Positions 25,710-34,272 of a stretch of 64,000 nucleotides of DNA are shown piece by piece. The translations under genes and the position numbers were made by a program. The notes under the pieces were generated by a model. The model ran no database searches and had not been told where the DNA came from. It saw nothing but the letters and a program-made list of their open reading frames with translations. Each line of letters begins with the position of its first letter. The first letter of the stretch is position 1. Source of the stretch: Rhizobacter sp. AJA081-3 (lineage in GTDB: Bacteria; Pseudomonadota; Gammaproteobacteria; Burkholderiales; Burkholderiaceae_C); contig NZ_CP059067.1 of the NCBI RefSeq assembly GCF_017795745.1, positions 3,844,001 to 3,908,000 on the forward strand. The letters run 5' to 3'.

Positions 25710-25959
25710 CCGCGGCAAGTCAGTTCACGAAGCGCGCTGGCGCGCGCCGACCCCGGCGCTGCGCTTCTCGTCGCCACAGAAATCGCCCCCCGCGGCCAGC
25801 GCCTGCCGCGAAGTCCACCACGGGTTCGTCTCGTTTCGCCTGCCACCACCGGTTCAGCAAAGGCGCGCCCGGGCAGGCGAAGGCGCGCCTCTGAGGTGCC
25901 GAGAAGCGCAGGGCTCGTGGCCGCGCGCGCAGCGCGCATCGTTTTCTGACTCGTCGACG

Positions 25960-25998
25960 CTGTCTGAACGCAGCGACCGCAGGTCGCGCAGTGAGTTC
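25960..25998 (-). repeat. Inverted repeat arm 2 (39-base core)
   Basis: This is the reverse complement of 25671-25709 with a single mismatch at the tenth base of arm 1. The 250 bases between the arms include further self-complementary segments. Confidence 0.85.
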
Positions 25999-26144
25999 GG
26001 CGACGGGGCCATGAGACCGAGCATCGCAGGGGAGTCGGCGCCCAACGCCGACCGCCGAGGCGAAGCGCCGTAGCCTGCCCGGGCGCGCCTTTGCCGCGCC
26101 GACCGCGATCCGCACTGCTGCCAGTGATCGAGCTCAACTTCATC

Positions 26145-27092
26145 CTAGTGACTCAGCAACAGGTGAACCAGCAGCCCGATCACCGCCAGCAGGAAGGCCG
26201 AGGCCAGGAACTCGGGCACGCGGAAGATGCGCATCTTGGCCGACAGGGTTTCGAGCAGTGCCAGCAGGAAGCCGCCGATGGTCAGCTTGAACACCAGCGC
26301 GGGCAATGCCAGCAGCATCTCCAGCGGCGCCTGGGCTTCGGCCACGCCCCAGGGGAAGAACAGCGCCAGCCCGATGCACGAATAGGCGAACAGCTTCAGG
26401 CTCGCCGCCCATTCGAACAGCGCGAGGTGCCGGCCCGAGTACTCGAGGATCAGCGCCTCGTGGATCATCGTCAGCTCCAGGTGCGTCGCCGGGTTGTCCA
26501 CCGGCACGCGCGCGTTCTCGGCCAGCGAGACCATCGTGAAGGCCACGCCCGCGAAGGCCAGGCCCGGGTAGATGGCCAGCTCGCGGTGCGCGAGCGTCTC
26601 GACGATGGTAGTCAGCGAGGTCGACTTGGAGATCAGCGAGGCCGAGAACAGCACCATCAGCAGCGCCGGCTCGGCAAGGAAGCCGATCAGCATCTCGCGC
26701 CGCGCGCCCATCGTGCCGAAGGCGGTGCCCACGTCCATCGCCGCCAGCGAGATGAACACCCGCGCCAGCGCGAACAGGCCGACCAGCGCGATGGCGTCGG
26801 CTGCCGGTGCCAGCGGCAGATCGGTCGACAGCGTGGGGATGATCGCGCAGGCCAGCAGCATGCAGCCGAACACCACGTAGGGCGTGGCGCGGAACAGCGG
26901 CGAGGCGTTGTCCGCCACCACCGACTCCTTGTGGAACAGCTTGTGCAGCACGCGGTACGGCTGCCACAGGCTGGGTGCCGAGCGGTTCTGCAGCCAGGCA
27001 CGCCACTGGTTGACCCAGCCGCTGAGCAGCGGCGCCAGCGCGATCGCCAGCACGATCTCGAGCAGCTGCGAGAGAAAGCCTGTGAGTGTCAT
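26145..27092 (-). CDS. HyfC/NuoH-like membrane subunit
   Basis: This 315-residue membrane protein of the NuoH/HyfC/HycD family has about eight helices. It forms the quinone-site or connecting module between the hydrophilic arm and the ion-pumping subunits. Family motifs include QPYRVLHKLFHKES early on, the acidic loop segment VGTAFGTMGARREM and the ENARVPVDNPATHLELTMIHEA stretch (seen in parts as ARVPVDNPATHLELTM). Ten bases separate it from the HyfB-like gene upstream. Downstream, the repeat block separates it from the HyfE-like gene. Confidence 0.92.
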   Translation of the reverse strand: MTLTGFLSQLLEIVLAIALAPLLSGWVNQWRAWLQNRSAPSLWQPYRVLHKLFHKESVVADNASPLFRATPYVVFGCMLLACAIIPTLSTDLPLAPAADAIALVGLFALARVFISLAAMDVGTAFGTMGARREMLIGFLAEPALLMVLFSASLISKSTSLTTIVETLAHRELAIYPGLAFAGVAFTMVSLAENARVPVDNPATHLELTMIHEALILEYSGRHLALFEWAASLKLFAYSCIGLALFFPWGVAEAQAPLEMLLALPALVFKLTIGGFLLALLETLSAKMRIFRVPEFLASAFLLAVIGLLVHLLLSH

Positions 27093-27102
27093 GACGGCGC
27101 CC

Positions 27103-29127
27103 TCATCGCATCACCATCACCAGCGTCGCCAGCAGCGTGAGGAAGCTGTACATCAGGTACACGCCGATGCGGCCCTGCTGCATCAGCCCGACCCAGCGCG
27201 CGATCCACTGCGCCAGCGCAGTCACCGGCATGTACAGCCAGCGCCAGAAGCGGTCGTGCACCGTGACGCGGTAGTTCGGCTTCGTGTCGAAGGGGGTCGG
27301 CAGCTCGCGCTCCATCTGGAAGAAGGGCTCGAAGATCTGCCGTATCGGCTGGCCGAAGCCTTCGGCGGTGTCCTGCATGCGCGCGTTGCCCCACGGGAAG
27401 CCGCAGGCCCAGGCCAGGCTGCGCCGCACGCGTCCGTGGTAGAGCCGGCGCACCAGTACGAAGGCCAGCACGCAGCTGGCGACGATGCCGAGCAGGAAGA
27501 TCACCGGCCCGTAGCTCGCCTGCTCCAGGCCGTTCGGCGCGAGCAGCCAGCCGCTGGCCGACACGCGATCGGCCAGGCCCGCGCCGACGAGCTGGCGCGT
27601 CACCGGGTCGAGCAGACCGATCACCTGTACCGGCAGCAGCCCGAGCAGGAGGCAGCCCGCGGCCAGCCACAGCATGCCGGCGCGCTCCCAGGCACCGGCG
27701 TCGTGCGCCTGCGTCAGCCGCTCCTCGCGCGGCTGGCCGAGGAAGATCACGCCGAAGAACTTGACCATGGTGTAGCCGGCCAGCGCCGCGATCAGCGCGA
27801 TCAGTGCGGCCACCACCGGGATCAGCATGGTCAGCAGCGGCATCGGCAGGCCGGGGCTGAACAGGAAGCTCTGCAGCAGCAGCCACTCCGACACGAAGCC
27901 GCCCAGCGGCGGCAGCCCGGCGCTGGCGAGCACGCCCAGCAGCGTGAGCCAGCCGACCCAGGGCATGCTGCGGATCAGGCCGCCGAGCTTGCCCAGGCTG
28001 CGCTGCGAGGTGGCATGCAGCACGCTGCCGGTGCCCAGGAATAGCAGGCTCTTGAAGAAGGCGTGGCTGGCCACGTGGTACAGCGTGGCGGTGAGCGCCA
28101 GCGCGGCCATCGGCAGCATGCCGTGGCCGAAGAAGATCAGCGCCAGGCCTATGCCGACGAACAGCAGCCCCATGTTCTCGATCGACGAGTAGGCCAGCAG
28201 CCGCTTCATGTCGGTCTGCACCGCGGCGAAGACCACGCCGAACAGCGCCGTGGCCAGGCCCAGCGCGAGCAGCAGCGCGCCCCACCACCACAGCTGCAGC
28301 TGCAGCAGGTCGAAGCTCACGCGCAGCATCCCGTAGATGGCGGTGTTGAGCATCACGCCGCTCATCAGCGCCGACACCGGCGAGGGTGCCGCCGGATGCG
28401 CCTCGGGCAGCCACACGTGCAGCGGCAGGATGCCCGCCTTGGCGCCGAAGCCGAACACCGCGAGCCCGAAGCCGATGGAGGCCCAGAACGGCGACAGCGA
28501 TTGCGCGCGCATGTTGGCGAAGGTGTAATCGCCGGTGCCTGCCTGCAGCACGCCGAAGCACAGCAGAATCGCGATGGCGCCCACCCGCGCCATCGTGATG
28601 TACAGGTAGCCGGCGCTGCGCACCTCGGCGATGCGGTGGTTGGCGGTGACGAGGAAGTAGGACGACAGCGCCATCGTCTCCCACATCACCATGAAGGCAT
28701 AGGCGTCGTCGGCCAGGATCACGCCGGCCATGCCGGCCAGGAACACGTGGTACTCCAGGCACAGCAGGCCCGGGGCCGTGCCCTCGCCCTGGCGGAAGTA
28801 GCCCGCTGCGAAAGCGGAGATGCCCGCCGAGGCGGCGCCGATCACCATCAGGAAGAAGGCCGCCAGGCTGTCCAGGCGCAGATGGAAAGGCAGGCTGGGC
28901 AGTCCGATGGGCAGCACCACCACCTCGGGCGTGCCGAGCAGCGCATCGAGCGACACGCCGAACAGCGCGAGGCCGATCAAGCCGCCGAGCGGGAACAGCA
29001 CATGCGCCACGAAGACCAGCCGGTGCAAGGCCAGCACCCCGGCCACCCCCACCGCCAGCCAGCCCAGCCCGAGCGCCAGCATCCAGTCGATGTGGAGCCA
29101 GGGGGACAGGGACGCGAGCGATGCCAT
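27103..29127 (-). CDS. Proton-translocating membrane subunit, HyfB/NuoL-like
   Basis: This 674-residue antiporter-like subunit is of the HyfB/NuoL group. It has about 14 core helices plus a C-terminal extension of roughly 150 residues (from about 520) that in this group includes a soluble segment and a last helix. Conserved features are GFGAKAGILPLHVWLPEAHP and RLLAYSSIENMG, the key lysine and helix-break regions for ion transfer. It is the first membrane subunit of the complex and begins two bases after the stop of a small ribbon-helix-helix gene. No HyfD-like or separate NuoJ gene was found. Confidence 0.93.
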   Translation of the reverse strand: MASLASLSPWLHIDWMLALGLGWLAVGVAGVLALHRLVFVAHVLFPLGGLIGLALFGVSLDALLGTPEVVVLPIGLPSLPFHLRLDSLAAFFLMVIGAASAGISAFAAGYFRQGEGTAPGLLCLEYHVFLAGMAGVILADDAYAFMVMWETMALSSYFLVTANHRIAEVRSAGYLYITMARVGAIAILLCFGVLQAGTGDYTFANMRAQSLSPFWASIGFGLAVFGFGAKAGILPLHVWLPEAHPAAPSPVSALMSGVMLNTAIYGMLRVSFDLLQLQLWWWGALLLALGLATALFGVVFAAVQTDMKRLLAYSSIENMGLLFVGIGLALIFFGHGMLPMAALALTATLYHVASHAFFKSLLFLGTGSVLHATSQRSLGKLGGLIRSMPWVGWLTLLGVLASAGLPPLGGFVSEWLLLQSFLFSPGLPMPLLTMLIPVVAALIALIAALAGYTMVKFFGVIFLGQPREERLTQAHDAGAWERAGMLWLAAGCLLLGLLPVQVIGLLDPVTRQLVGAGLADRVSASGWLLAPNGLEQASYGPVIFLLGIVASCVLAFVLVRRLYHGRVRRSLAWACGFPWGNARMQDTAEGFGQPIRQIFEPFFQMERELPTPFDTKPNYRVTVHDRFWRWLYMPVTALAQWIARWVGLMQQGRIGVYLMYSFLTLLATLVMVMR

Positions 29128-29129
29128 GC

Positions 29130-29351
29130 TCAGCTTCTGCGGCGGGCCTTCGGCGACGCCGCGGCGGCACGCGGTTCGGGTGCGTCTTCACCGGACGGCA
29201 TGTAGCTCACGCCGTGCTGCTCGAGGTAGTCGCGGATCATCTGCCGCACCACCTGCGACGCCGTCAGGTCCCGCTCGGCGCACAGGCGCTCGAACGCGGC
29301 CTTCTTGTTCGGGTCGATGAGCAGCGTCAACCGCGCGGTCTTGAGCTCCAT
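29130..29351 (-). CDS. Ribbon-helix-helix (CopG/Arc-like) DNA-binding protein, 73 aa
   Basis: The short strand TARLTLLIDP followed by two helices (KKAAFERLCAERDLTASQVV and RQMIRDYLEQ) matches the ribbon-helix-helix fold of small dimeric repressors. A basic tail ends the protein. It is the first gene of the hydrogenase-4-like operon, only two bases before the HyfB-like gene, so it may act as an operon-specific regulator. A perfect palindrome 25 bases upstream of its start could be its own operator. Membership of a toxin-antitoxin pair is unlikely, because no toxin gene is adjacent. Confidence 0.8.
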   Translation of the reverse strand: MELKTARLTLLIDPNKKAAFERLCAERDLTASQVVRQMIRDYLEQHGVSYMPSGEDAPEPRAAAASPKARRRS

Positions 29352-29375
29352 GCATTCACCCCGTTATGGACATCG

Positions 29376-29385
29376 GATGATCATC
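29376..29385. promoter_or_regulatory. Palindrome upstream of the RHH/hyf-like operon
   Basis: GATGATCATC is a perfect 10-base palindrome lying 25 bases before the start codon of the ribbon-helix-helix gene. Such a short palindrome in front of a dimeric repressor gene is a reasonable autoregulatory site, but by length alone it could occur by chance. Confidence 0.4.
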
Positions 29386-29431
29386 TGCGTCACAGGCTAC
29401 CGGACGCGCGCGTGCACGAACACGCGCTGCA

Positions 29432-30199
29432 TCAAGCGCCACCTCGATCCTTCAGCGCCTGGCTGACGCGCGCGAACGCGCCCACCAGCTGCACCGCGCC
29501 GGCTGGCGCGGAGCCCTTGGGGCGCCGCACCGCACCGGGCGTGGCCCGGGCCAGCGCCGCACCCTTGCAGGCGAACACGATGCCGTTGCTCAGCTCGCCG
29601 TCCTCGACCACGAGCACCTCGCCACCGAAGGCGCGGCGCAGGCGCTCCAGCCAGGTCGCGTAGTTCCGGTGCCCGCAGTGCAGGTTGACGACCAGCACGC
29701 CGTCGGCCGCGAGCAATCGCTCGCAGTCGTCGTAGAAGCGCTGCGACGACAGGCGCAGGGGCAGGCCATCGGTGGTGAAGCCGTCGACGACCATCACATC
29801 GGCACCCCCCGTGTGCTCGCGCACGAAGCGGGCACCGTCGGCATGCAGCACCTGCAGGCGCGCGTCGTCGGGAGGCACGTGGAACTCGTCGCGCAGCGCG
29901 ATCACGTGCGGGTTGATCTCGGCGACCTCGATGCTCGCGCCGGGCAGGTGGCGGTGGCAGAACTTGGCCAGCGAGCCGCCGCCCAGGCCGACCATCACGA
30001 TGCGCTCCGGCTCGGGCCGCAGCAGCAGGAAGCCCATCATCGTGCGCGTGTACTCGAGGTCCAGCGCGAAAGGATCGTCCAGCGCCATGCGGCTCTGGAT
30101 CTCGTTCATCGAGAAGTGCAGCGCCTTCGTGTTCCCGTTCGCGTGGACGAAGGGCTTGACGTGATTGGCGGGATTCAGCACTGCGGGTGGGCTCGGCAA
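29432..30199 (-). CDS. Spermidine-synthase-like methyltransferase-fold protein
   Basis: This 255-residue protein has the SAM-dependent Rossmann fold of polyamine synthases. The nucleotide-site motif GLGGGSLAKF (about residue 71) and the acidic strand end EVAEINPHVIALRDEF are clear. The region where true spermidine synthases carry a DSTDP-like acid pair for catalysis reads VVDGFTTDG here, and the N-terminal beta-strand domain is short. It therefore more likely belongs to the large group of spermidine-synthase-like proteins without established polyamine activity. It is alone on this strand, divergent from nothing obvious, upstream of the hyf-like operon. Confidence 0.85.
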   Translation of the reverse strand: MPSPPAVLNPANHVKPFVHANGNTKALHFSMNEIQSRMALDDPFALDLEYTRTMMGFLLLRPEPERIVMVGLGGGSLAKFCHRHLPGASIEVAEINPHVIALRDEFHVPPDDARLQVLHADGARFVREHTGGADVMVVDGFTTDGLPLRLSSQRFYDDCERLLAADGVLVVNLHCGHRNYATWLERLRRAFGGEVLVVEDGELSNGIVFACKGAALARATPGAVRRPKGSAPAGAVQLVGAFARVSQALKDRGGA

Positions 30200-30282
30200 G
30201 GTGCAATGCGATGGGTTCTGAATGTTACCCGTATGTTAATGGAACTGACATGCCGAACCGTCGGGAGTCCAGGCCGGCCGCG

Positions 30283-32988
30283 TCAGACTTTCCAGGACGC
30301 GTCGCGCTCTGTCGCGATCGCATAACGCTCGATCGCCTGCGCGCACAGCGTTGCGTCGACGCAGCCCTGCGGGCGCAGGGCGTCGAGCGCGGCCAGAACG
30401 ATCTGGTGCCGGTCGACCTCGAAGAAGCGGCGCAGCGCGGCACGTGTGTCGCTGCGGCCGAAGCCGTCGGTGCCCAGCACGCTGAACGGCGCGCGCAAGT
30501 GGCTGGCCACGAGCTGCGGCCAGGCGCGCACGTAGTCGCTGGCCGCGATCACGGGCGCCTCGCCCCCCAGGCAGCGCTGCAGGTGGCTCTCGCGCGGCGT
30601 GGCCTCGGGGTGCAGGCGGTTCCAGCGCTCGGCTTCTCGCGCCTCGCGTGCGAGCTCGCTGAAGCTGGTGGCGCTCCACACCTCGGCGTCGACCTGCCAG
30701 TCCTGCGCGAGAAGCTCCGCTGCGGCGATCACCTCGCGCAGGATGGTGCCCGAGCCGACCAGACGCACCGTGCCGCGCGGCTGCGTGGCGCGATGCGTGG
30801 CGAAGCGGTACAGGCCCTTGATGACGTCGGCCTCCACGCCCGCCGGCAATGACGGCTGCGCGTAGTTCTCGTTCATCAGCGTGACGTAGTAGAAGACGTC
30901 GTCCTGGCGCTCGAGCATCTGGCGCATGCCGTGGTCGAGGATCACCGCGAACTCGCCGGCGAAGCACGGGTCGTAGGCGCGGCAGTTCGGTACCGTCGAG
31001 GCCTGCAGCAGGCTGCTGCCGTCCTGGTGCTGCAGGCCTTCGCCGCCGAGAGTGGTGCGGCCCGCGGTGGCGCCGAGCAGGAAGCCGCGCGAGCGCTGGT
31101 CGGCGGCGGCCCAGATCAGGTCGCCCACGCGCTGGAAGCCGAACATCGAGTAGTAGATGTAGAAAGGCAGCATCGGCTGGCCGTGCACCGAGTAGCTGGT
31201 GGCCGCCGCCGTCCAGCTGCTGATCGCGCCGGCCTCGCTGATGCCCTCCTCGAGGATCTGGCCGTTGGTGGCTTCGCGGTAGCTCATCAGCGAGCCGATG
31301 TCTTCCGGCTCGTAGCACTGCCCCGCGCTGGAGTAGATGCCGACCTGCTTGAACAGGTTGGCCATGCCGAAGGTGCGCGCCTCGTCGGCGACGATGGGCA
31401 CGACGCGCGGGCCGAGCGCCGGGTCCTTCAGCAGGTTGGTGAGCATGCGCACGAAGGCCATCGTGGTGCTCATCTCCTTGCCTTCGGCTTGCGTGGCGAA
31501 CTCGGCGTAGCGCGCGATCGGCGGCACGGCGATCATCGGGGCCTGCGCGCGCCGCGCGGGGATCGACCCGCCCAGTGCGGCGCGCCGCGACTGCAGGTAG
31601 CGCATCTCCGCGCTGTCGTCGGCCGGCCGGTAGAAGCTCAGCGCGGCGGCCTGTTCGTCGGTGAGCGGCAGGTCGAAGCGGTTGCGGAAGGCGATCAGGT
31701 CCTCGCGCTCCAGCTTCTTCTGCTGGTGTGTCGTCATGCGGCCCTGGCCCGCATCGCCCATGCCGTAGCCCTTCTTGGTCTGCGCGAGGATCACCGTCGG
31801 CTGCTCGCGCGTGCGCATCGCTTCGTGGTACGCGGCATGGATCTTCACGAGGTCGTGGCCGCCGCGCTTGAGGCGGTCGATCTGCTCGTCGGTGAGGCCC
31901 TGCGCGAGTGCGGCGAGCTGCGGGTCCTGGCCGAAGAAGTGGTCGCGGTTGTAGCGGCCGTCCTTGGCGGCGAAATTCTGGAACTGGCCGTCCACGGTGC
32001 GCGAGAGAAGGCGCGCCAGCGCGCCGTCGGAATCGCGCGCGAACAGGCCGTCCCAGTCGGAGCCCCACACCAGCTTGATGACGCGCCAGCCGGCGCCGGC
32101 GAACAGCGCCTCGAGCTCGTCGATGATGCGGCCGTTGCCGCGCACCGGGCCGTCCAGGCGCTGCAGGTTGCAGTTGACGACCCAGATCAGGTTGTCGAGC
32201 TTCTCGCGTGCCGCGAGCGTGAGTGCGCTCATGCTCTCGGGCTCGTCCATCTCGCCATCGCCGAACACGCCCCACACCTTGCGTTGGCTGGTGTCCTGCA
32301 CGCCGCGGTGCTGCAGGTAGCGCATGAAGCGCGCCTGGTAGATCGAGCTGATCGGCCCCAGGCCCATCGAGCCGGTGGGGAACTGCCAGAAGTCGGGCAT
32401 CAACCAGGGGTGCGGGTAACTCGACAGGCCGCGCGCGCCGCGTTCGGCCGCCGTGATCTCCTGGCGGTAGCTGGCCAGGTCGGCCTCGCTCAGCCGGCCT
32501 TCGAGGAAGGCACGCGCATACACGCCCGGCGCCGAATGTGGCTGGTAGAAGACGAGGTCGCCACCGGCCGCCTCGGCGCCGGCGCGGAAGAAGTGGTTGA
32601 AGCCGACCTCGAACAGGTCGGCTGCACTCGCATAGCTCGCGATGTGCCCGCCGAGCTCGCCATGCGCCTGGTTGGCGCGCACGACCATCGCCAGCGCATT
32701 CCAGCGCATTAGCGAGGCCAGCCGCTCCTCGATGGCCAGGTCGCCCGGGAAGGCCGGCTGCTGCGCCACCGGGATGGTGTTCACGTAGGGCGTGCCGCGC
32801 GCCGGCTGCCAGGCCACCGACGGGTCGCGCGCCATCGACGACAGCATGTCCATCAGCTCGCGCGCCCGCGCCGGCCCGGCGGCCTGCAGCACGGCGCGGA
32901 AGGCATCGCGCCATTCGGCGCTTTCCTGCGGGTCGCTGTCGGCGGGAACTGTGGCGACGAGCTGCTGGTGGATCGAGGGATCGCTCAT
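30283..32988 (-). CDS. 2-oxo acid dehydrogenase E1, AceE-type (MdeB-like)
   Basis: This 901-residue homodimeric pyruvate-dehydrogenase-type E1 is the usual AceE length. The thiamine-diphosphate motif is intact (GDGEMDEPESMSALTLAA ... VVNCN), with the AceE-type HFFGQDP and GYGMGDAGQGR regions. No aceF (E2) or lpd (E3) gene is adjacent; instead it diverges from an Lrp-family regulator. That layout matches mdeB/mdeR of Pseudomonas, where the E1 acts on 2-oxobutyrate from methionine breakdown, so I infer a 2-oxobutyrate-type role. Ordinary pyruvate oxidation remains possible. I started at ATG 32988; the longer frame to 33198 reads into the regulator's promoter. Confidence 0.93.
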   Translation of the reverse strand: MSDPSIHQQLVATVPADSDPQESAEWRDAFRAVLQAAGPARARELMDMLSSMARDPSVAWQPARGTPYVNTIPVAQQPAFPGDLAIEERLASLMRWNALAMVVRANQAHGELGGHIASYASAADLFEVGFNHFFRAGAEAAGGDLVFYQPHSAPGVYARAFLEGRLSEADLASYRQEITAAERGARGLSSYPHPWLMPDFWQFPTGSMGLGPISSIYQARFMRYLQHRGVQDTSQRKVWGVFGDGEMDEPESMSALTLAAREKLDNLIWVVNCNLQRLDGPVRGNGRIIDELEALFAGAGWRVIKLVWGSDWDGLFARDSDGALARLLSRTVDGQFQNFAAKDGRYNRDHFFGQDPQLAALAQGLTDEQIDRLKRGGHDLVKIHAAYHEAMRTREQPTVILAQTKKGYGMGDAGQGRMTTHQQKKLEREDLIAFRNRFDLPLTDEQAAALSFYRPADDSAEMRYLQSRRAALGGSIPARRAQAPMIAVPPIARYAEFATQAEGKEMSTTMAFVRMLTNLLKDPALGPRVVPIVADEARTFGMANLFKQVGIYSSAGQCYEPEDIGSLMSYREATNGQILEEGISEAGAISSWTAAATSYSVHGQPMLPFYIYYSMFGFQRVGDLIWAAADQRSRGFLLGATAGRTTLGGEGLQHQDGSSLLQASTVPNCRAYDPCFAGEFAVILDHGMRQMLERQDDVFYYVTLMNENYAQPSLPAGVEADVIKGLYRFATHRATQPRGTVRLVGSGTILREVIAAAELLAQDWQVDAEVWSATSFSELAREAREAERWNRLHPEATPRESHLQRCLGGEAPVIAASDYVRAWPQLVASHLRAPFSVLGTDGFGRSDTRAALRRFFEVDRHQIVLAALDALRPQGCVDATLCAQAIERYAIATERDASWKV

Positions 32989-33108
32989 GGTGACTTCTCC
33001 GGATCCGCTGCACTGTACGCACCCTGGCGCGGCATTGCACATCGAAGATGCTCCTGTCATGGCCAACTCGCAGCATAAAATGCCGCCATCAATACAAACG
33101 GAGGCACG

Positions 33109-33576
33109 ATGGACCTGGATGCCGTGGATCTGCGAATCCTGCGCGAGCTGCAGGCGGATGCCAGCCTGTCCAACGTCGAGCTCGCTCGGCGCGTCCACCT
33201 GTCACCCTCGCCCTGCCTGGCACGCGTGCGCGCACTCGAGTCGCACGGCCTGATCCGCCAGTACGTGGCGCTGCTCGACGCCAAGCAGCTCGGCCTGCAC
33301 CTGAACGTGTTCATCTCGATCAGCCTGAAGCAGCAGACGCGCGCGGCGCTCGAGTCCTTCGAAGCCCGCATCGCCGCACGCGACGAGGTGATGGAGTGCT
33401 ACCTGATGACCGGCGACGCCGACTACCTGATCCGCGTGGCGGTGCCCGACATGGCCGCGCTCGAGCGCTTCATCCTCGAGCAGCTCTCGCCGATGAAGGA
33501 GGTCGAGAAGATCCGCTCCAGCTTCGCGCTCAAGCAGGTGCGCTACAAGACGGCGCTGCCGCTGCGCGACGCCTGA
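33109..33576 (+). CDS. Lrp/AsnC-family transcriptional regulator (MdeR-like)
   Basis: This 155-residue regulator has an N-terminal helix-turn-helix ([20 protein letters not shown], about 21-40) and a C-terminal RAM ligand-binding domain ([19 protein letters not shown]). It starts behind a GGAGG ribosome-binding site and diverges from the AceE-type E1 gene 120 bases away, so it very likely senses an amino acid and controls that gene. Methionine or a derived amino acid is the best guess from the mdeR parallel. It is followed by a convergent ABC ATPase gene 12 bases away. Confidence 0.92.
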   Translation: MDLDAVDLRILRELQADASLSNVELARRVHLSPSPCLARVRALESHGLIRQYVALLDAKQLGLHLNVFISISLKQQTRAALESFEARIAARDEVMECYLMTGDADYLIRVAVPDMAALERFILEQLSPMKEVEKIRSSFALKQVRYKTALPLRDA

Positions 33577-33588
33577 AGCCGGCGACGC

Positions 33589-34212
33589 TCAGTCGCCCAG
33601 GTCGACGACCGACAGGCGCAAGCCAGTCAACACTGCCGGCCGTTCGTGGTCGGCGATCACCCAGGCGCGTGTCGCTTGCGCAGCGGCCTCGGCCAGCAGC
33701 CGCGTGAGCAGGCGGCTCGATGGCGCATCGAGCGCCGCGTAGGGCATATCGATGAGTGTCAGCGGCGCCGGGCTCGCCGCCGCGGCCACCAGCCCCGCCT
33801 TGCGCCGGCTCCCGGTCGAGAGCATGTACATCGGTTTGTCGAGGTGTTCGGCGAGGCCGAAGCCCTCGATCAGTTCGGAGGCCGTGTCGGCGCGCCAGCC
33901 ACCGAAGCGCTGCTGCCGCGCCTCCAGCCACTCGCGCACGATCACGGCGTCGTGCGCCGGGTCAGCGGGCACCTCGAAGAACAGCGCCGCGGCGCGGCGC
34001 TCGATGCGGCCGGCCGTCGGCGCGATCTCGCCGGCGATCAGGCGCAGCAGCGTGGTCTTGCCGCGCCCGTCGCCGCCACGCAGCAGCGTCAGCCCGGGGC
34101 CGATGGCAAAGGACAGGCCGGCGAACAGCGTGTGGCCCGGGTGCGCGAAGCCGATGTCGTGCGCCTGCAGCAGCGTGTCTTCCGGGCGGTTCGGGGCAGC
34201 GGTTCGATCCAA
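33589..34212 (-). CDS. Stand-alone ABC-type ATPase with altered Walker B
   Basis: This 207-residue ABC ATPase is shorter than most. Walker A is GGDGRGKTT (about residues 46-54), the signature is LSTGSRRK (131-138) and the H-loop is in WVIADHE. The Walker B region reads LTLIDMP (151-157), with methionine where the catalytic glutamate normally sits, so hydrolysis should be weak or absent. It resembles CcmA-like export ATPases, but no membrane subunit gene is adjacent. The function is not clear; it may be a vestigial or regulatory ATPase. The gene is convergent with the Lrp regulator. Confidence 0.8.
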   Translation of the reverse strand: MDRTAAPNRPEDTLLQAHDIGFAHPGHTLFAGLSFAIGPGLTLLRGGDGRGKTTLLRLIAGEIAPTAGRIERRAAALFFEVPADPAHDAVIVREWLEARQQRFGGWRADTASELIEGFGLAEHLDKPMYMLSTGSRRKAGLVAAAASPAPLTLIDMPYAALDAPSSRLLTRLLAEAAAQATRAWVIADHERPAVLTGLRLSVVDLGD

Positions 34213-34272
34213 GGCGTGCCATCGCGATACGAAAGGGGCATTGCACCACAGCGCAGTGCGCGCCGACCGGTT

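Larger units (their letters stand above)
25549..26144. repeat. Non-coding 596-base block with paired inverted repeats inside the hyf-like operon
   Basis: This is the only stretch above 300 bases without a convincing gene. It contains two inverted copies of a roughly 155-base element (about 25618-25775 and 25895-26052). The best core is 39 bases, 25671-25709 against 25960-25998, with one mismatch. A second, perfect 21-base inverted pair lies at 25858-25878 and 26073-26093. The open frames here translate into Arg/Ser-rich strings typical of intergenic repeats in Burkholderiales genomes, so I do not call them genes. The hairpin potential is large and could attenuate or process the operon transcript. 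Confidence 0.8.

Noticed and set aside
24775-26143. Open frames of 432, 197 and 131 residues in the repeat block before the HyfE-like gene
   Set aside because: They run through inverted repeats and read as Arg/Ser-rich strings shared by intergenic repeats in this bacterial group; no domain and no sensible start.
29432-30199. True spermidine synthase
   Set aside because: The catalytic acid region is not of the DSTDP form, so only a spermidine-synthase-like fold is claimed.
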